The notes beneath the pieces are model-generated. The model was given only the letters and a program-made list of their open reading frames with translations. It had not been told where the DNA came from and searched no databases. The position numbers and the translations under genes are program-made. Of a DNA stretch of 64,000 nt, positions 17,553 to 26,255 are shown piece by piece. The number at the start of each line of letters is the position of its first letter. Within the stretch, counting starts at the first letter, position 1. Source of the stretch: Pseudomonas sp. P8_229 (GTDB lineage: Bacteria > Pseudomonadota > Gammaproteobacteria > Pseudomonadales > Pseudomonadaceae); NCBI RefSeq assembly GCF_034008635.1, contig NZ_CP125378.1, forward strand, positions 62,001 through 126,000. The letters run 5' to 3'.

Positions 17553-18179
17553 TCAGGGCATCAGGCTGCGCAGGATAAGGTTGGAGGTCAGCGTGGGCGC
17601 TACCTCGATAAAATCCAGATTGTGTTGCAGCAGTAACGGGTTGACGAAGGGACGCAGGGCCAGATGGATCGACTCGACGGTCTCGTCCAGGGGGGTCTTG
17701 CGCTCGAACTCTCCGGCCTCTCGCCCTTCACGCACGATGTCGAAGATAAAGCGCTTGATCTGCTCCTCATACACCTGGGCACTGGGCCAGCGCTCCGCCG
17801 CAGAAAATGCCGCGATGTCGTAGAGCTTGCGATCATTGAAGAACAGGTTCACACCCGTGGCAATCACGGTTTTCACCAACCTGCGTAAACGCTCGGTCGG
17901 TGAAATCGCCTCTGCGTTAATCGCCTGTTCTACCGCTGCAACGATTTGCCCCAGACAATTTGAGCAGATCGCTTCGCCGATCGCCTGTTTGGAATCAAAG
18001 AATTTATAGATGTACGCCTTGGAAAAACCGATGGCCCTGGCCAGATCGGACACCGTGGTTTTACCGTAGCCATACTGGCTGAAATGCTCGTTGGCAGCCG
18101 CGACAATCTGATCGCGAATGTCATGATCGACGGGGCCACGAGTGCTGGGTGGGGATGAAGTGATCGATGGCTGATTCAT
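17553..18179 (-). CDS. TetR/AcrR regulator, probable repressor of the RND/FadL block
   Basis: 208 residues. The helix-turn-helix is at about 42-62 (TTVSDLARAIGFSKAYIYKFF), preceded by the usual helix 1 (IVAAANEHFSQYGYGK), with an all-helical ligand domain after it. It is the only regulator within the block, sits behind the FadL-type gene on the same strand, and has a copy of the shared dyad (18218-18241) 39-62 bp upstream of its own start, as expected for autoregulation. That it binds all four dyads is inference from position and sequence, not shown. Confidence 0.88.
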   Translation of the reverse strand: MNQPSITSSPPSTRGPVDHDIRDQIVAAANEHFSQYGYGKTTVSDLARAIGFSKAYIYKFFDSKQAIGEAICSNCLGQIVAAVEQAINAEAISPTERLRRLVKTVIATGVNLFFNDRKLYDIAAFSAAERWPSAQVYEEQIKRFIFDIVREGREAGEFERKTPLDETVESIHLALRPFVNPLLLQHNLDFIEVAPTLTSNLILRSLMP

Positions 18180-18217
18180 CAGAGCAGCTTACTCACCCTC
18201 TCGTGGGCTGACAACTT

Positions 18218-18241
18218 GTGACTGAAGGCGAATAAAGTCAC
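18218..18241. promoter_or_regulatory. Operator dyad 4 (tetR upstream region)
   Basis: 24-bp dyad GTGACTGAA-(6 nt)-TAAAGTCAC. The outer GTGACT/AGTCAC arms pair, and the two innermost arm positions do not match perfectly. It lies in the tetR/SDR divergent spacer and has the same 9-6-9 geometry as dyads 1-3. Confidence 0.6.
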
Positions 18242-18425
18242 GCCTTTTCTGCAGCCTCGACACCGTCAGCAAGCCAACTTTCTGACGCCTGTTTAACGAC
18301 CCTTTGCGCAGGTTTCTCCAAGCATAAAAAATTGGCACTTTTGCACAACAAATTGACACCCAAAAGCATGCCACGGGCGGCCGATATCATTAGAGTATGC
18401 GCCCTTAAAAAGGAAAGGACTCTTG

Positions 18426-19121
18426 ATGACTCAGTCACTCTCACGGCGCGTTGTGGCGATTACCGGCGCCCTGGGGAATCTCGGCGAGACCCTGGCGGAC
18501 ATGGCCGCAGCCCAGGGCGCGGATCTGGTGCTGATCGATCAGGCGACGATCGGGCTGCCCACCTCTCACAACCGACTGGTCCTGTCCGGCGTTGATCTGG
18601 CCTCCCTTGCCGATTGCCAGGACGTCGCCCGGCAGATCAACCGCTATTTCGGCCGCCTCGATGCGCTGGTCAATGGTGCCGGCGGCTATGCGTGGGAGCC
18701 GTTGCTGGGCGGGACGATAGACGCCTGGGATCGGCTCTACACGCTGAATCTGCGAACCGCCTTGAACGCCAGCAAAACTCTGCTGCCATTACTGCTGCAG
18801 TCCTCGGCCGGGCGCATCGTCAACATCGGTGCGAGCATGGCGGCGAAGGCCGGGCTGGGCATGGGCGCCTACGCCGCGTCGAAATCCAGCGTACTGCGCC
18901 TGACCGAAAGCCTCGCCGAAGAGCTCAAGGACATGAGCATCACCGTCAATGCCGTGCTACCGAGCATTCTCGACACCCCGCAAAACCGCGAGGCCATGCC
19001 CGACGCCGAGCACCAGCGCTGGGTAACGCCAGCCCAACTGGCGGCGGTCATTCTGTTTCTGATTTCGGAACAAGCTTCGGCGGTCACCGGCACCGGCATC
19101 CCGGTGATCGGGCGCATGTAG
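18426..19121 (+). CDS. Short-chain dehydrogenase/reductase
   Basis: 231 residues. An SDR fold with ITGALGNLGETLA as the nucleotide-binding loop (a variant of TGxxxGxG), VNGAGG for NNAG, the Ser in NIGAS, and YAASK as the catalytic YxxxK. The ATG at 18426 follows GGAAAGGA by 7 bases. The gene is divergent from tetR, so dyad 4 might also influence it. The next gene, an AraC regulator, follows closely on the same strand and may be paired with it. The substrate is unknown. Confidence 0.87.
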   Translation: MTQSLSRRVVAITGALGNLGETLADMAAAQGADLVLIDQATIGLPTSHNRLVLSGVDLASLADCQDVARQINRYFGRLDALVNGAGGYAWEPLLGGTIDAWDRLYTLNLRTALNASKTLLPLLLQSSAGRIVNIGASMAAKAGLGMGAYAASKSSVLRLTESLAEELKDMSITVNAVLPSILDTPQNREAMPDAEHQRWVTPAQLAAVILFLISEQASAVTGTGIPVIGRM

Positions 19122-19211
19122 GGTCTATTGACGCCGCGTACCTTGGCGACGTCGCTTCCTTCACTTTTCGGAAAAGCAAGATCACCGGATTACCGGACTT
19201 CCCCTCCCCCC

Positions 19212-20231
19212 ATGCGACCCGCCACCTCCAGCGCTGCCTTCGTTAACCACGTCCTTGATGTCGCCGAGCAACACGGCTGCGATGGCGATTGGCTGTTGCA
19301 CCAGACCGGACTGTCACGCGAGCAGTTGTCCGACTCCATTGTGCGCATCCCCATGAAGCAACTGCGCGCCCTGCTGGAACTGGCGGCGCGCAGCAGCAAC
19401 CTGGCGCATTTCGGCCTGCTGGTCGGCGCGGCCGTGCGCCCCGGCACCTACGGCGTGCTGGGGTATGTGCTGATGACCAGCCCGACGCTGGGCGAGTCGC
19501 TGAATATGATGCTGCGCTTCGGCAAGATTCTCTACGACAGCCCTTCCAGCCAGACCCGGGTCGTCATCGGCGACGGCCGCGTGACCCTCGAAGATCAGCG
19601 CACCAGTGAACTGGAACCTTATTGCGCCCTGCACCAGGAAGCCCTGATGGTCGGCTGGGCGGCGTTCGGGCGCTGGTTGGTCGCCAGCAACCAGCCGATG
19701 CTGGAAGTGCGAATGATGCATGCCGCCGTCGGCGAACCGGCGCTGTATGAACACTTTTTCGGCTGCCCGGTGCAGTTCGAGGCCGGGAGCAACGCACTGG
19801 TGTTTGCCGAGTCGACACTCTCGACGCGGATCCAGGGTGCCGACCCGCGCATGCACCGCAGCATGCTGCTGGAAGCCGACTGGCAGCTGTGCCTGTCGTA
19901 CCCGGCATTTTCCGTGACCGACCGCTTGCGCGCGCTGCTCACCGAACAATTGCCGACCGGCGATTTCAGCCTGAAAAGCCTGGCCCGGCAGTTGGCGATT
20001 TCGCCGCGCACCTTACAGCGCAAACTCGCGGCCGAAGGGGAAAACTTCAATCAGGTGCTGGAAACCATGCGCATGGAACTGGCCGACCATTACCTGCGTC
20101 GCACCGAGACCAGCATCATGAACATCGCCCTGATGCTGGGTTACTCGCAGGCCAGTTCCTTCAGTCATTCCTTCCGTCAGGCGCGCGGGATCTCGCCGGT
20201 GGATTACCGCAAGTTGCTGCGGGCCAGATAA
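19212..20231 (+). CDS. AraC family regulator (Arabinose_bd + HTH_18)
   Basis: 339 residues. The N-terminal half matches the 'arabinose-binding' domain of the OruR/ToxR-like AraC group (LLHQTGLSREQLSDSIVRIPMKQLRALLELAA). The C-terminal two-helix-turn-helix domain spans about residues 235-335 (LARQLAISPRTLQRKL, IALMLGYSQASSFSHSFRQ). I took the ATG at 19212. The frame is open upstream to a TTG at 19128 that follows a weak GGGT, so the true start is uncertain. Position suggests control of the SDR or hydrolase nearby. The effector is unknown. Confidence 0.86.
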   Translation: MRPATSSAAFVNHVLDVAEQHGCDGDWLLHQTGLSREQLSDSIVRIPMKQLRALLELAARSSNLAHFGLLVGAAVRPGTYGVLGYVLMTSPTLGESLNMMLRFGKILYDSPSSQTRVVIGDGRVTLEDQRTSELEPYCALHQEALMVGWAAFGRWLVASNQPMLEVRMMHAAVGEPALYEHFFGCPVQFEAGSNALVFAESTLSTRIQGADPRMHRSMLLEADWQLCLSYPAFSVTDRLRALLTEQLPTGDFSLKSLARQLAISPRTLQRKLAAEGENFNQVLETMRMELADHYLRRTETSIMNIALMLGYSQASSFSHSFRQARGISPVDYRKLLRAR

Positions 20232-20258
20232 GCCTGTTACGTGCTCCGCGACTGAATA

Positions 20259-20957
20259 TCAGACGCTCGACGCAGACATCGCTGCCTCATCGATCAACGC
20301 CGCCACCTCGGCGGCATGCGACGCCAGCGAAGCATGACTGGCCTCCAGCGTGATGACTTTCCTGGCGCCGAGGCGCGCCGACATCATCTTCTGGTTGTCC
20401 GGGTGGATCATGTGATCCTGGCTGGAGATCTGATACCAGCTCGGCTTGTTTTTCCAGGCCGGATTGCTGATCGGGTCGCCAAAGGTACTGGCCACCGGCG
20501 CTTTCTGAGTGACCGCCATGACCAGCGCTTCATCGGCCGTCAGGTCCTGACAGAAGCTTTCATGGAACTTGTCAGCCTTGAGCCACAGAAAACCGTCGCT
20601 GTCCGGTGCCAGGTTCGGCGCAGCCTGCGGCAGATGTTGCTGAGTCAGGCCGCCCGGGCTTTCGCCGGCATCCGGGGCGAACGCGGCGATGTACACCAGA
20701 CCGACAACATTGGATTGGTTGCCGGCCTCGGTGATCACCGCCCCACCGTAAGAGTGCCCGACCAGCAGCACCGGCCCGCGCTGTTGCGCAATCATCTTGC
20801 GAGTGCGCTCTGCATCATCGGCCAGCGAGGTCAGTGGCATCTCCACCGCCCGGATGTCTGTGTAGCCCCTGCGCGTCAGCTCGACAATGACGTGGCCCCA
20901 ATGCGCCGCGCCGCCCCAGAAACCGTGTACCAGCACAATGGTCGGTTTATTACTCAT
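20259..20957 (-). CDS. Alpha/beta hydrolase (salicylate esterase/EstC-like)
   Basis: 232 residues. The oxyanion motif VLVHGFWGGAAHW, nucleophile elbow GHSYGG (Ser at about 83), and the catalytic His near the C-terminus in EASHASLASH are those of the MESS/hydroxynitrile-lyase-like hydrolases common in bacteria. The ATG at 20957 has GGAG upstream. The frame extends upstream into the repeat array without family likeness. The gene points leftward, convergent with the AraC gene, and its promoter lies within 100 bp of the REPIN array. Confidence 0.87.
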   Translation of the reverse strand: MSNKPTIVLVHGFWGGAAHWGHVIVELTRRGYTDIRAVEMPLTSLADDAERTRKMIAQQRGPVLLVGHSYGGAVITEAGNQSNVVGLVYIAAFAPDAGESPGGLTQQHLPQAAPNLAPDSDGFLWLKADKFHESFCQDLTADEALVMAVTQKAPVASTFGDPISNPAWKNKPSWYQISSQDHMIHPDNQKMMSARLGARKVITLEASHASLASHAAEVAALIDEAAMSASSV

Positions 20958-21044
20958 GGCCTTGCTCCTGTCAGGATCGAAGATGTTTGCCAAACCGCCG
21001 CAGGAGTATGGAACTGATTCACGAGTCGGGCCACCGAGACCTTG

Positions 21045-22863
21045 AGCCCCAATGGTTCTCACCCCACCCGATTAACTGTAGAAGTGAGCCTGCTCGCGAA
21101 GAGGCCATACCAGCCACCTCATATACTGACTGACACACCGCTTTCGCGAGCAAGCCCGCTCCCACAGGGGGACGCACCAAGCCAATGGTTCTGACACCAC
21201 CCAATTAAAACTGTAGGAGTGAGCCTGCTCGCGAAGAGGCCATGCCAGCCACCTCATATGCTGACTGATACACCGCTTTCGCGAGCAAGCCCGCTCCCAC
21301 AATGGGACGTCGCTGCGCCAGTGGCCCTGGCACCATCCAATCAAAACGGTGGGAGCGAGCCTGCTCGCGAAGAGGCCATACCAGCCACCGCATATGCTGA
21401 CTGATACTCCGCTTTCGCGAGCAGGCTCGCTCCCACATGGATCGGCGCTGTGCCGTGGTTCTGGCACCACCCAATTAAAATTGTGGGAGCGGGCTTGCTC
21501 GCGAAGAGGCCACATCAGCCACCTCATATACTGACTGACACACCGCTTTCGCGAGCAAGCCCGCTCCCACAATGGGCCGGCGCTGCCCCAGTGGCCCTGG
21601 CACCACCCAATTAAAATTGTGGGAGCGGGCTTGCTCGCGAAGAGGCCATGTCAGCCACCTCATGCGCTGACTGACACACCGCTTTCGCGAGCAGGCTCGC
21701 TCCCACATGGGCCGGCGCTGCCCCAGTGGCCCTGACACCACCCAATTAAAATTGTGGGAGCGGGCTTGCTCGCGAAGAGGCCACATCAGCCACCTCATAT
21801 GCTGACTGATACTCCGCTTTCGCGAGCAAGCCCGCTCCCACAATGGGCCGGCGCTGCCCCAGTGGCCCTGACACCACCCAATTAAAATTGTGGGAGCGGG
21901 CTTGCTCGCGAAGAGGCCATGTCAGCCACCTCATGCGCTGACTGACACACCGCTTTCGCGAGCAGGCTCGCTCCCACATGGGCCGGCGCTGCCCCAGTGG
22001 CCCTGACACCACCCAATTAAAATTGTGGGAGCGGGCTTGCTCGCGAAGAGGCCACATCAGCCACCGCATATGCTGACTGATACTCCACCTTCGCGAGCAA
22101 GCTCGCTCCCACTATGAGCCGGCGCTGCGCCAGAGGCCCTGACACCACCCAATTAAAATTGTGGGAGCGGGCTTGCTCGCGAAGAGGCCACATCAGCCAC
22201 CGCATATGCTGACTGATACTCCACCTTCGCGAGCAAGCCCGCTCCCACAATGGGACGTCGCTGCGCCAGTGGCCCTGGCACCACCCAATTAAAATTGTGG
22301 GAGCGGGCTTGCTCGCGAAGAGGCCACATCAGCCACCGCATATGCTGACTGATACTCCACCTTCGCGAGCAAGCCCGCTCCCACTATGAGCCGGCGCTGC
22401 GCCAGAGGCCCTGACACCACCCAATTAAAATTGTGGGAGCGGGCTTGCTCGCGAAGAGGCCACATCAGCCACCTCATATACTGACTGACACACCGCTTTC
22501 GCGAGCAAGCCCGCTCCCACTATGAGCCGGCGCTGCGCCAGAGGCCCTGACACCACCCAATTAAAATTGTGGGAGCGGGCTTGCTCGCGAAGAGGCCACA
22601 TCAGCCACCTCATATACTGACTGACACACCGCTTTCGCGAGCAAGCTCGCTCCCACTATGAGCCGGCGCTGCGCCAGAGGCCCTGACACCACCCAATTAA
22701 AATTGTGGGAGCGGGCTTGCTCGCGAAGAGGCCACATCAGCCACCTCATATACTGACTGACACACCGCTTTCGCGAGCAAGCCCGCTCCCACAATGGGCC
22801 GGCGCTGCCCCAGTGGCCCTGGCACCACCCAATTAAAACGGTGGGAGCGGGCCTGTGGTTCTG
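21045..22863. repeat. Tandem array of about 13 REPIN-type units (134-136 bp period)
   Basis: Thirteen full units and one truncated unit start at 21078, 21213, 21349, 21483, 21619, 21754, 21890, 22025, 22161, 22297, 22433, 22569, 22705 and 22841. Each unit has a left REP (GTGGGAGCGGGCTTGCTCGC), a spacer of about 40 bp, an inverted right REP (GCGAGCAAGCCCGCTCCCAC), and a linker of about 48 bp ending CACCCAATTAAAA. A degenerate linker precedes unit 1. The two REPs pair into a long hairpin. Units 5 and 7 are identical, and 4 and 13 nearly so, which shows reshuffling within the array. Several frames are open through it on the minus strand, but 136 is not a multiple of 3 and no ribosome site is seen, so it is not coding. 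Confidence 0.95.
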
Positions 22864-22909
22864 ACCGCATGGGCAGGTGTCTCTGGCTGGAGGCAGAAAA
22901 CTGCTCGGT

Positions 22910-23932
22910 CTATTTGACCAGGCGTTTTTCCTTGGACGGTCGATAACCGAAAAACGCGCTATAGCATTTGCTGAAATGACTCGGCGAAACAAAGCCGCAC
23001 GCCACCAGCACTTCCATCTGCGACAGCTCGGTGTGCTGCAGCAGGCGCCGGGCTTCGGTGATGCGCAGTTCCAGGTAGTAGCGCTGCGGTGTGGTGCCCA
23101 GTTGCTCCTTGAACAAACGCTCCAGCTGCCGCCGCGAGCGGCCGGCGTACACCGCCAGTTGCTCCAGCTCCAGCGGCTCTTCGAGGTTGGCGTCCATCAG
23201 TTTGACCACCTCGCGCAACGGTGCGCTGACACAGAGGTTTTCGTCCGGTTTGATCCGCCGATAACGCGACTCTTCGAACGCCAGAATATCCTCGATACCT
23301 TCAACCAGCGCTTTGCCGTGCAGGTTCTTGATCCAGTCCAGCGCCATGTGGAAAGCCCCCGACGGGCTGGATGCCGTGAGCCGGTCGCGATCGATCACAT
23401 AAGGTTCGCTGCTGACCTGAGTGGATTTGGCAATTTCCGTGAGCGCGGGGCGGTGTTCCGGATGAATCGCGCAACGATAACCCTCGAGCAGCCCGGCGCG
23501 TCCGAGAAACCACGCCCCGTTCCACAAACCGGCCAGGCTAACGCCACGCTCCGCTGCCGCACGCAGCAGGCTGATCAACTCTTCGCTCGCCTTCAGCTCC
23601 GTGCGGTAGCCACCGCACACCACCAGCAAATCCAGCTCCGCCAGGCTGGCCAGGTCAATCCGTGCATCGGGGCGAATGACCAGGCCCAGATCGCTGATCA
23701 CCTGCGCCTCGCCCAGGCCGAACGTGCGCGAGGCGAACAGCCCGGCACGCAGCAGGTTGGCGGTGATGATCGTATCCAGCGCTTGAGTGAAGGCCGGCAG
23801 CGAAAAGTGCTCCAGCAGCAGGAAACCGGTGCGGGTGAGGCGCGAATCTGCAGATTGTTCATTCAGATAGCGGAGGTTTTTGCCCTTCATGCCTCCGCTG
23901 AATTGACGTCGTTCGATCAAGGTCTGGCCCAT
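22910..23932 (-). CDS. GlxA-type transcriptional regulator (DJ-1/PfpI + AraC HTH)
   Basis: 340 residues. The N-terminal DJ-1/PfpI-like domain covers about 30-200 (GFLLLEHFSLPAFTQAL, LDLLVVCGG, LAGLWNGAWFLG, where the usual nucleophile Cys position is not Cys). The C-terminal AraC domain covers about 230-335 (LAVYAGRSRRQLERLF, ACGFVSPSHFSKCY). This architecture is shared with ArgR, CdhR and GbdR of Pseudomonas, which sense amino acids and quaternary amines. It is the last gene of the leftward agmatine operon, 49 bp after the Tat agmatine deiminase, so it may sense agmatine or a product. That is inference. Confidence 0.88.
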   Translation of the reverse strand: MGQTLIERRQFSGGMKGKNLRYLNEQSADSRLTRTGFLLLEHFSLPAFTQALDTIITANLLRAGLFASRTFGLGEAQVISDLGLVIRPDARIDLASLAELDLLVVCGGYRTELKASEELISLLRAAAERGVSLAGLWNGAWFLGRAGLLEGYRCAIHPEHRPALTEIAKSTQVSSEPYVIDRDRLTASSPSGAFHMALDWIKNLHGKALVEGIEDILAFEESRYRRIKPDENLCVSAPLREVVKLMDANLEEPLELEQLAVYAGRSRRQLERLFKEQLGTTPQRYYLELRITEARRLLQHTELSQMEVLVACGFVSPSHFSKCYSAFFGYRPSKEKRLVK

Positions 23933-23981
23933 CGGTCATTTGTTATCCGCCGATAGTTGGCTCGATGGGCCAAAGAGTCAA

Positions 23982-25103
23982 TCACGCTTGCGGCTGATGA
24001 CTGGTCACGCAGTGAATCCCGCCACCACCGGCCGCAATCGCGTCGATGTTCAGCAGCTCGACTTTGCGCTCCGGGTACAGCTTCGACAGCAGCTCGTATG
24101 CCTTCTGGTCAGCCGCCTTGTCACCGAATTCCGGGGCGATGATCGCGCCGTTGATCACGAAATAGTTGATGTAACCGGCAGCAAAGTCCGGGTTGTTCTG
24201 GCTGAACTTGCTCTTGCGTGGAGCGAGCGGCGGCGAAATCGTGTGGATCTGTAGCGGCCGACCGTCAGCGTCGGTGGCCTTCTTGAGAATCTCCAGGTGC
24301 GCCAGCGTGACCGGGTGATCGTAGGATTGCGGGTCGCTATCGAGGTTGGCGATGACCACGCCGGGCTTGATGAACCGCGCGTAGAAATCGACGTGGGCGT
24401 CGGTGATGTCCTTGCCTTTGATCCCCGGCAGCCAGATGATTTTGCGCAGGCCCAGCCGCGCCTTCAGTTCGGCCTCGACGTCTGCCTTGCTCCACCCCGG
24501 ATTGCGGTTGCTGTTGATCCAGCTGCTTTCCGTCATGATCCCGGTGCCGTGACCGTCGACTTCGATGCCGCCGCCCTCGCCCACCAGCTCGCTGCGCAGG
24601 TAAGTCGCTTGCGTGTTGTCGGCCACTGTCGCGGCGATTTTCGCATCCTTGCTGTGCTGCTGTTTGTCGCCCCAACCATTGAAGTTGAAGTCCACCGCAC
24701 CGAGACCGCCCTTGTCGTCGATGACAAAGTTGGCGCCGATGTCACGCATCCAGATGTCGTCGAGCGCCGCAGTCACGTAGGTGACATTGCTCGTGCCGCA
24801 ATACTGCTCGGCCAGGCTGCGCTCGCCTTTGCGGCAGAACACGGTCACCGGCTCATACCGGGCAATGGCGCGGGCGATGCGGCCGAGTGCGGCCTGCACG
24901 TCAGCGGTGAAGTCCTCCCAGATCGCGTCCTGCGCACCGAACGCAATGAACGCGCGCTCGTGCTGGTCGCCCTCGTCCGGCATGAACCAGTCCTGCGCAC
25001 TGGCCGCCAGCAGTTTGCCCGGCGACAGACCAAGGCCCATAAACGCGGCGCTGACACCGGCGGCGACTGATACTTGTTTGATGAACTCACGACGAGTCGA
25101 CAT
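23982..25103 (-). CDS. Tat-exported agmatine deiminase family protein
   Basis: 373 residues. The N-terminus STRREFIKQ followed by a hydrophobic stretch and LLAASA is a twin-arginine signal, so the enzyme should fold in the cytoplasm and act in the periplasm. The mature part is a guanidine-group deiminase (PAD_porph family): IWMRDIGANFV, EGGGIEVDGHG, ITDAHVDFYARF and the nucleophile Cys in GGGGIHCVT. It is a diverged paralogue of the cytoplasmic aguA in the same operon. It would convert agmatine, or another guanidino compound, to a carbamoyl amine outside the cytoplasm. Confidence 0.9.
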   Translation of the reverse strand: MSTRREFIKQVSVAAGVSAAFMGLGLSPGKLLAASAQDWFMPDEGDQHERAFIAFGAQDAIWEDFTADVQAALGRIARAIARYEPVTVFCRKGERSLAEQYCGTSNVTYVTAALDDIWMRDIGANFVIDDKGGLGAVDFNFNGWGDKQQHSKDAKIAATVADNTQATYLRSELVGEGGGIEVDGHGTGIMTESSWINSNRNPGWSKADVEAELKARLGLRKIIWLPGIKGKDITDAHVDFYARFIKPGVVIANLDSDPQSYDHPVTLAHLEILKKATDADGRPLQIHTISPPLAPRKSKFSQNNPDFAAGYINYFVINGAIIAPEFGDKAADQKAYELLSKLYPERKVELLNIDAIAAGGGGIHCVTSHQPQA

Positions 25104-25149
25104 GTTGGCTTTCCTGAAAATGGCCGGCGACCAGGCGCCGGCGGTTGCA

Positions 25150-26253
25150 TCACGGATGGGTGGCGGTTTTGAACTTGGTCCAGGTGCGCATGCGGGCACG
25201 CATGTCGGCCTGGGGAATGTCCTTGCCCGGGATCAATCGAGCATAGGTCGCGTCGTCGAGGTAGATGTCCGGGTTGTCGCGCATAGCGGCATCGACACTG
25301 GCCCGCGCCTTGGCGTTGGAGGTCGGGTAGCCGGTGAAGTTACTGATCGCGGCCATGTTCTGCGGGCGCATCACGAAGTTGATGAATGCGTAGGCGTACT
25401 CCGGGTGTTTGGCATCGACCGGAATCGCCATGGTGTCCATCCACACCGTAGTACCCTCGCGGGGAATGCGGTACTGGAATTTCGTGGTCTTGCCAGCGCT
25501 GTCCGAGGTGCGTTGAGCCTGGGTCATGTCGCCGCTGTAACCCAGCGACAGGCACAGGTTGCCGTTGACCAGATCGGTCACCGGTTGCGACTGAAACTTG
25601 CGAATGTACGGGCGCACTTTCATCAGCAAGTCACTGGCCGCCGCCAGATCTGCCGGTTTGGCGCTGCGCGGATCGCGTCCCAGATAATTGAGTACCACCG
25701 CCAGCACCTCATCCGGCGAGTCGATCATCGAGATCCCGCAATCGGCAAATTTCGCCGCCAGTTCCGGCTTGAACAGCAGGTCCAGGCTATTGACCGGCGC
25801 GTCGGCCATGCGCTGCTGGATCTGCGCCGCGTTATACGTCAGGCCGATGGTGCCCCAAGTGTAGGGCACGGTGGCCTGGCTGGAATGTTCGTAATGGCTG
25901 CGCAATTTCTGCAGGCCGGGTTCGATCTCGGCGAGCGCCGTGAGCTTCGATTGATCCAGCGGCATCAGGCTGCCGGCACGCATCAGGCGCTCGGCCACGG
26001 TGTCGCCGGGGAAGATCAGGTCGTAGCCGCTGCCACCGGAGAGCATCTTGGCTTCGAGGGTTTCGCTGCCGTCCATGACGTCGTAGATCACCTTGATCCC
26101 GGTTTCGGCGGTGAACCGGCTCAGGGTGTCTTCGGCAAAATAATCGGCCCAGTTGTACAGCCGCAGGGTTTTGTCCTCGGCATGCAGCGACGGGATCACG
26201 CAAGTCAGCGCCAGGCCCAGCGCGCCGAGCAGTCGTTTGTGGTGCGTAGCCAT
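25150..26253 (-). CDS. Polyamine-type ABC transporter substrate-binding protein (PotF/SpuD-like)
   Basis: 367 residues with a signal peptide ending at LHAEDK. The mature start KTLRLYNWADYFAEDTLSRFTAETGIKV is typical of PotF/SpuD-like binding proteins, as are YDLIFPGD and VPYTWGTIG. I chose the ATG at 26253, which has AAGGGG 8 bases upstream and starts right after the aguB stop. No permease or ATPase genes accompany it, so it must borrow a transporter or act as a scavenger for agmatine, N-carbamoylputrescine or putrescine. The next gene, 46 bp on, is the Tat deiminase, which would act in the same compartment. Confidence 0.9.
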   Translation of the reverse strand: MATHHKRLLGALGLALTCVIPSLHAEDKTLRLYNWADYFAEDTLSRFTAETGIKVIYDVMDGSETLEAKMLSGGSGYDLIFPGDTVAERLMRAGSLMPLDQSKLTALAEIEPGLQKLRSHYEHSSQATVPYTWGTIGLTYNAAQIQQRMADAPVNSLDLLFKPELAAKFADCGISMIDSPDEVLAVVLNYLGRDPRSAKPADLAAASDLLMKVRPYIRKFQSQPVTDLVNGNLCLSLGYSGDMTQAQRTSDSAGKTTKFQYRIPREGTTVWMDTMAIPVDAKHPEYAYAFINFVMRPQNMAAISNFTGYPTSNAKARASVDAAMRDNPDIYLDDATYARLIPGKDIPQADMRARMRTWTKFKTATHP

Positions 26254-26255
26254 GT

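Noticed and set aside
18340..18365. Sigma-54 site TTGGCAC...TTGCAC upstream of the SDR
   Set aside because: Spacing between GG and GC is 7, not 10, so the element is not a sigma-54 promoter.
21078..22841. Open minus-strand frames across the repeat array (up to about 140 residues)
   Set aside because: The 136-bp period shifts the frame each unit, no ribosome sites are present, and the peptides are translations of the palindromes.
21045..22863. CRISPR array
   Set aside because: Units are about 136 bp and nearly identical throughout, with paired inverted REPs and no unique spacers, leader or cas genes.
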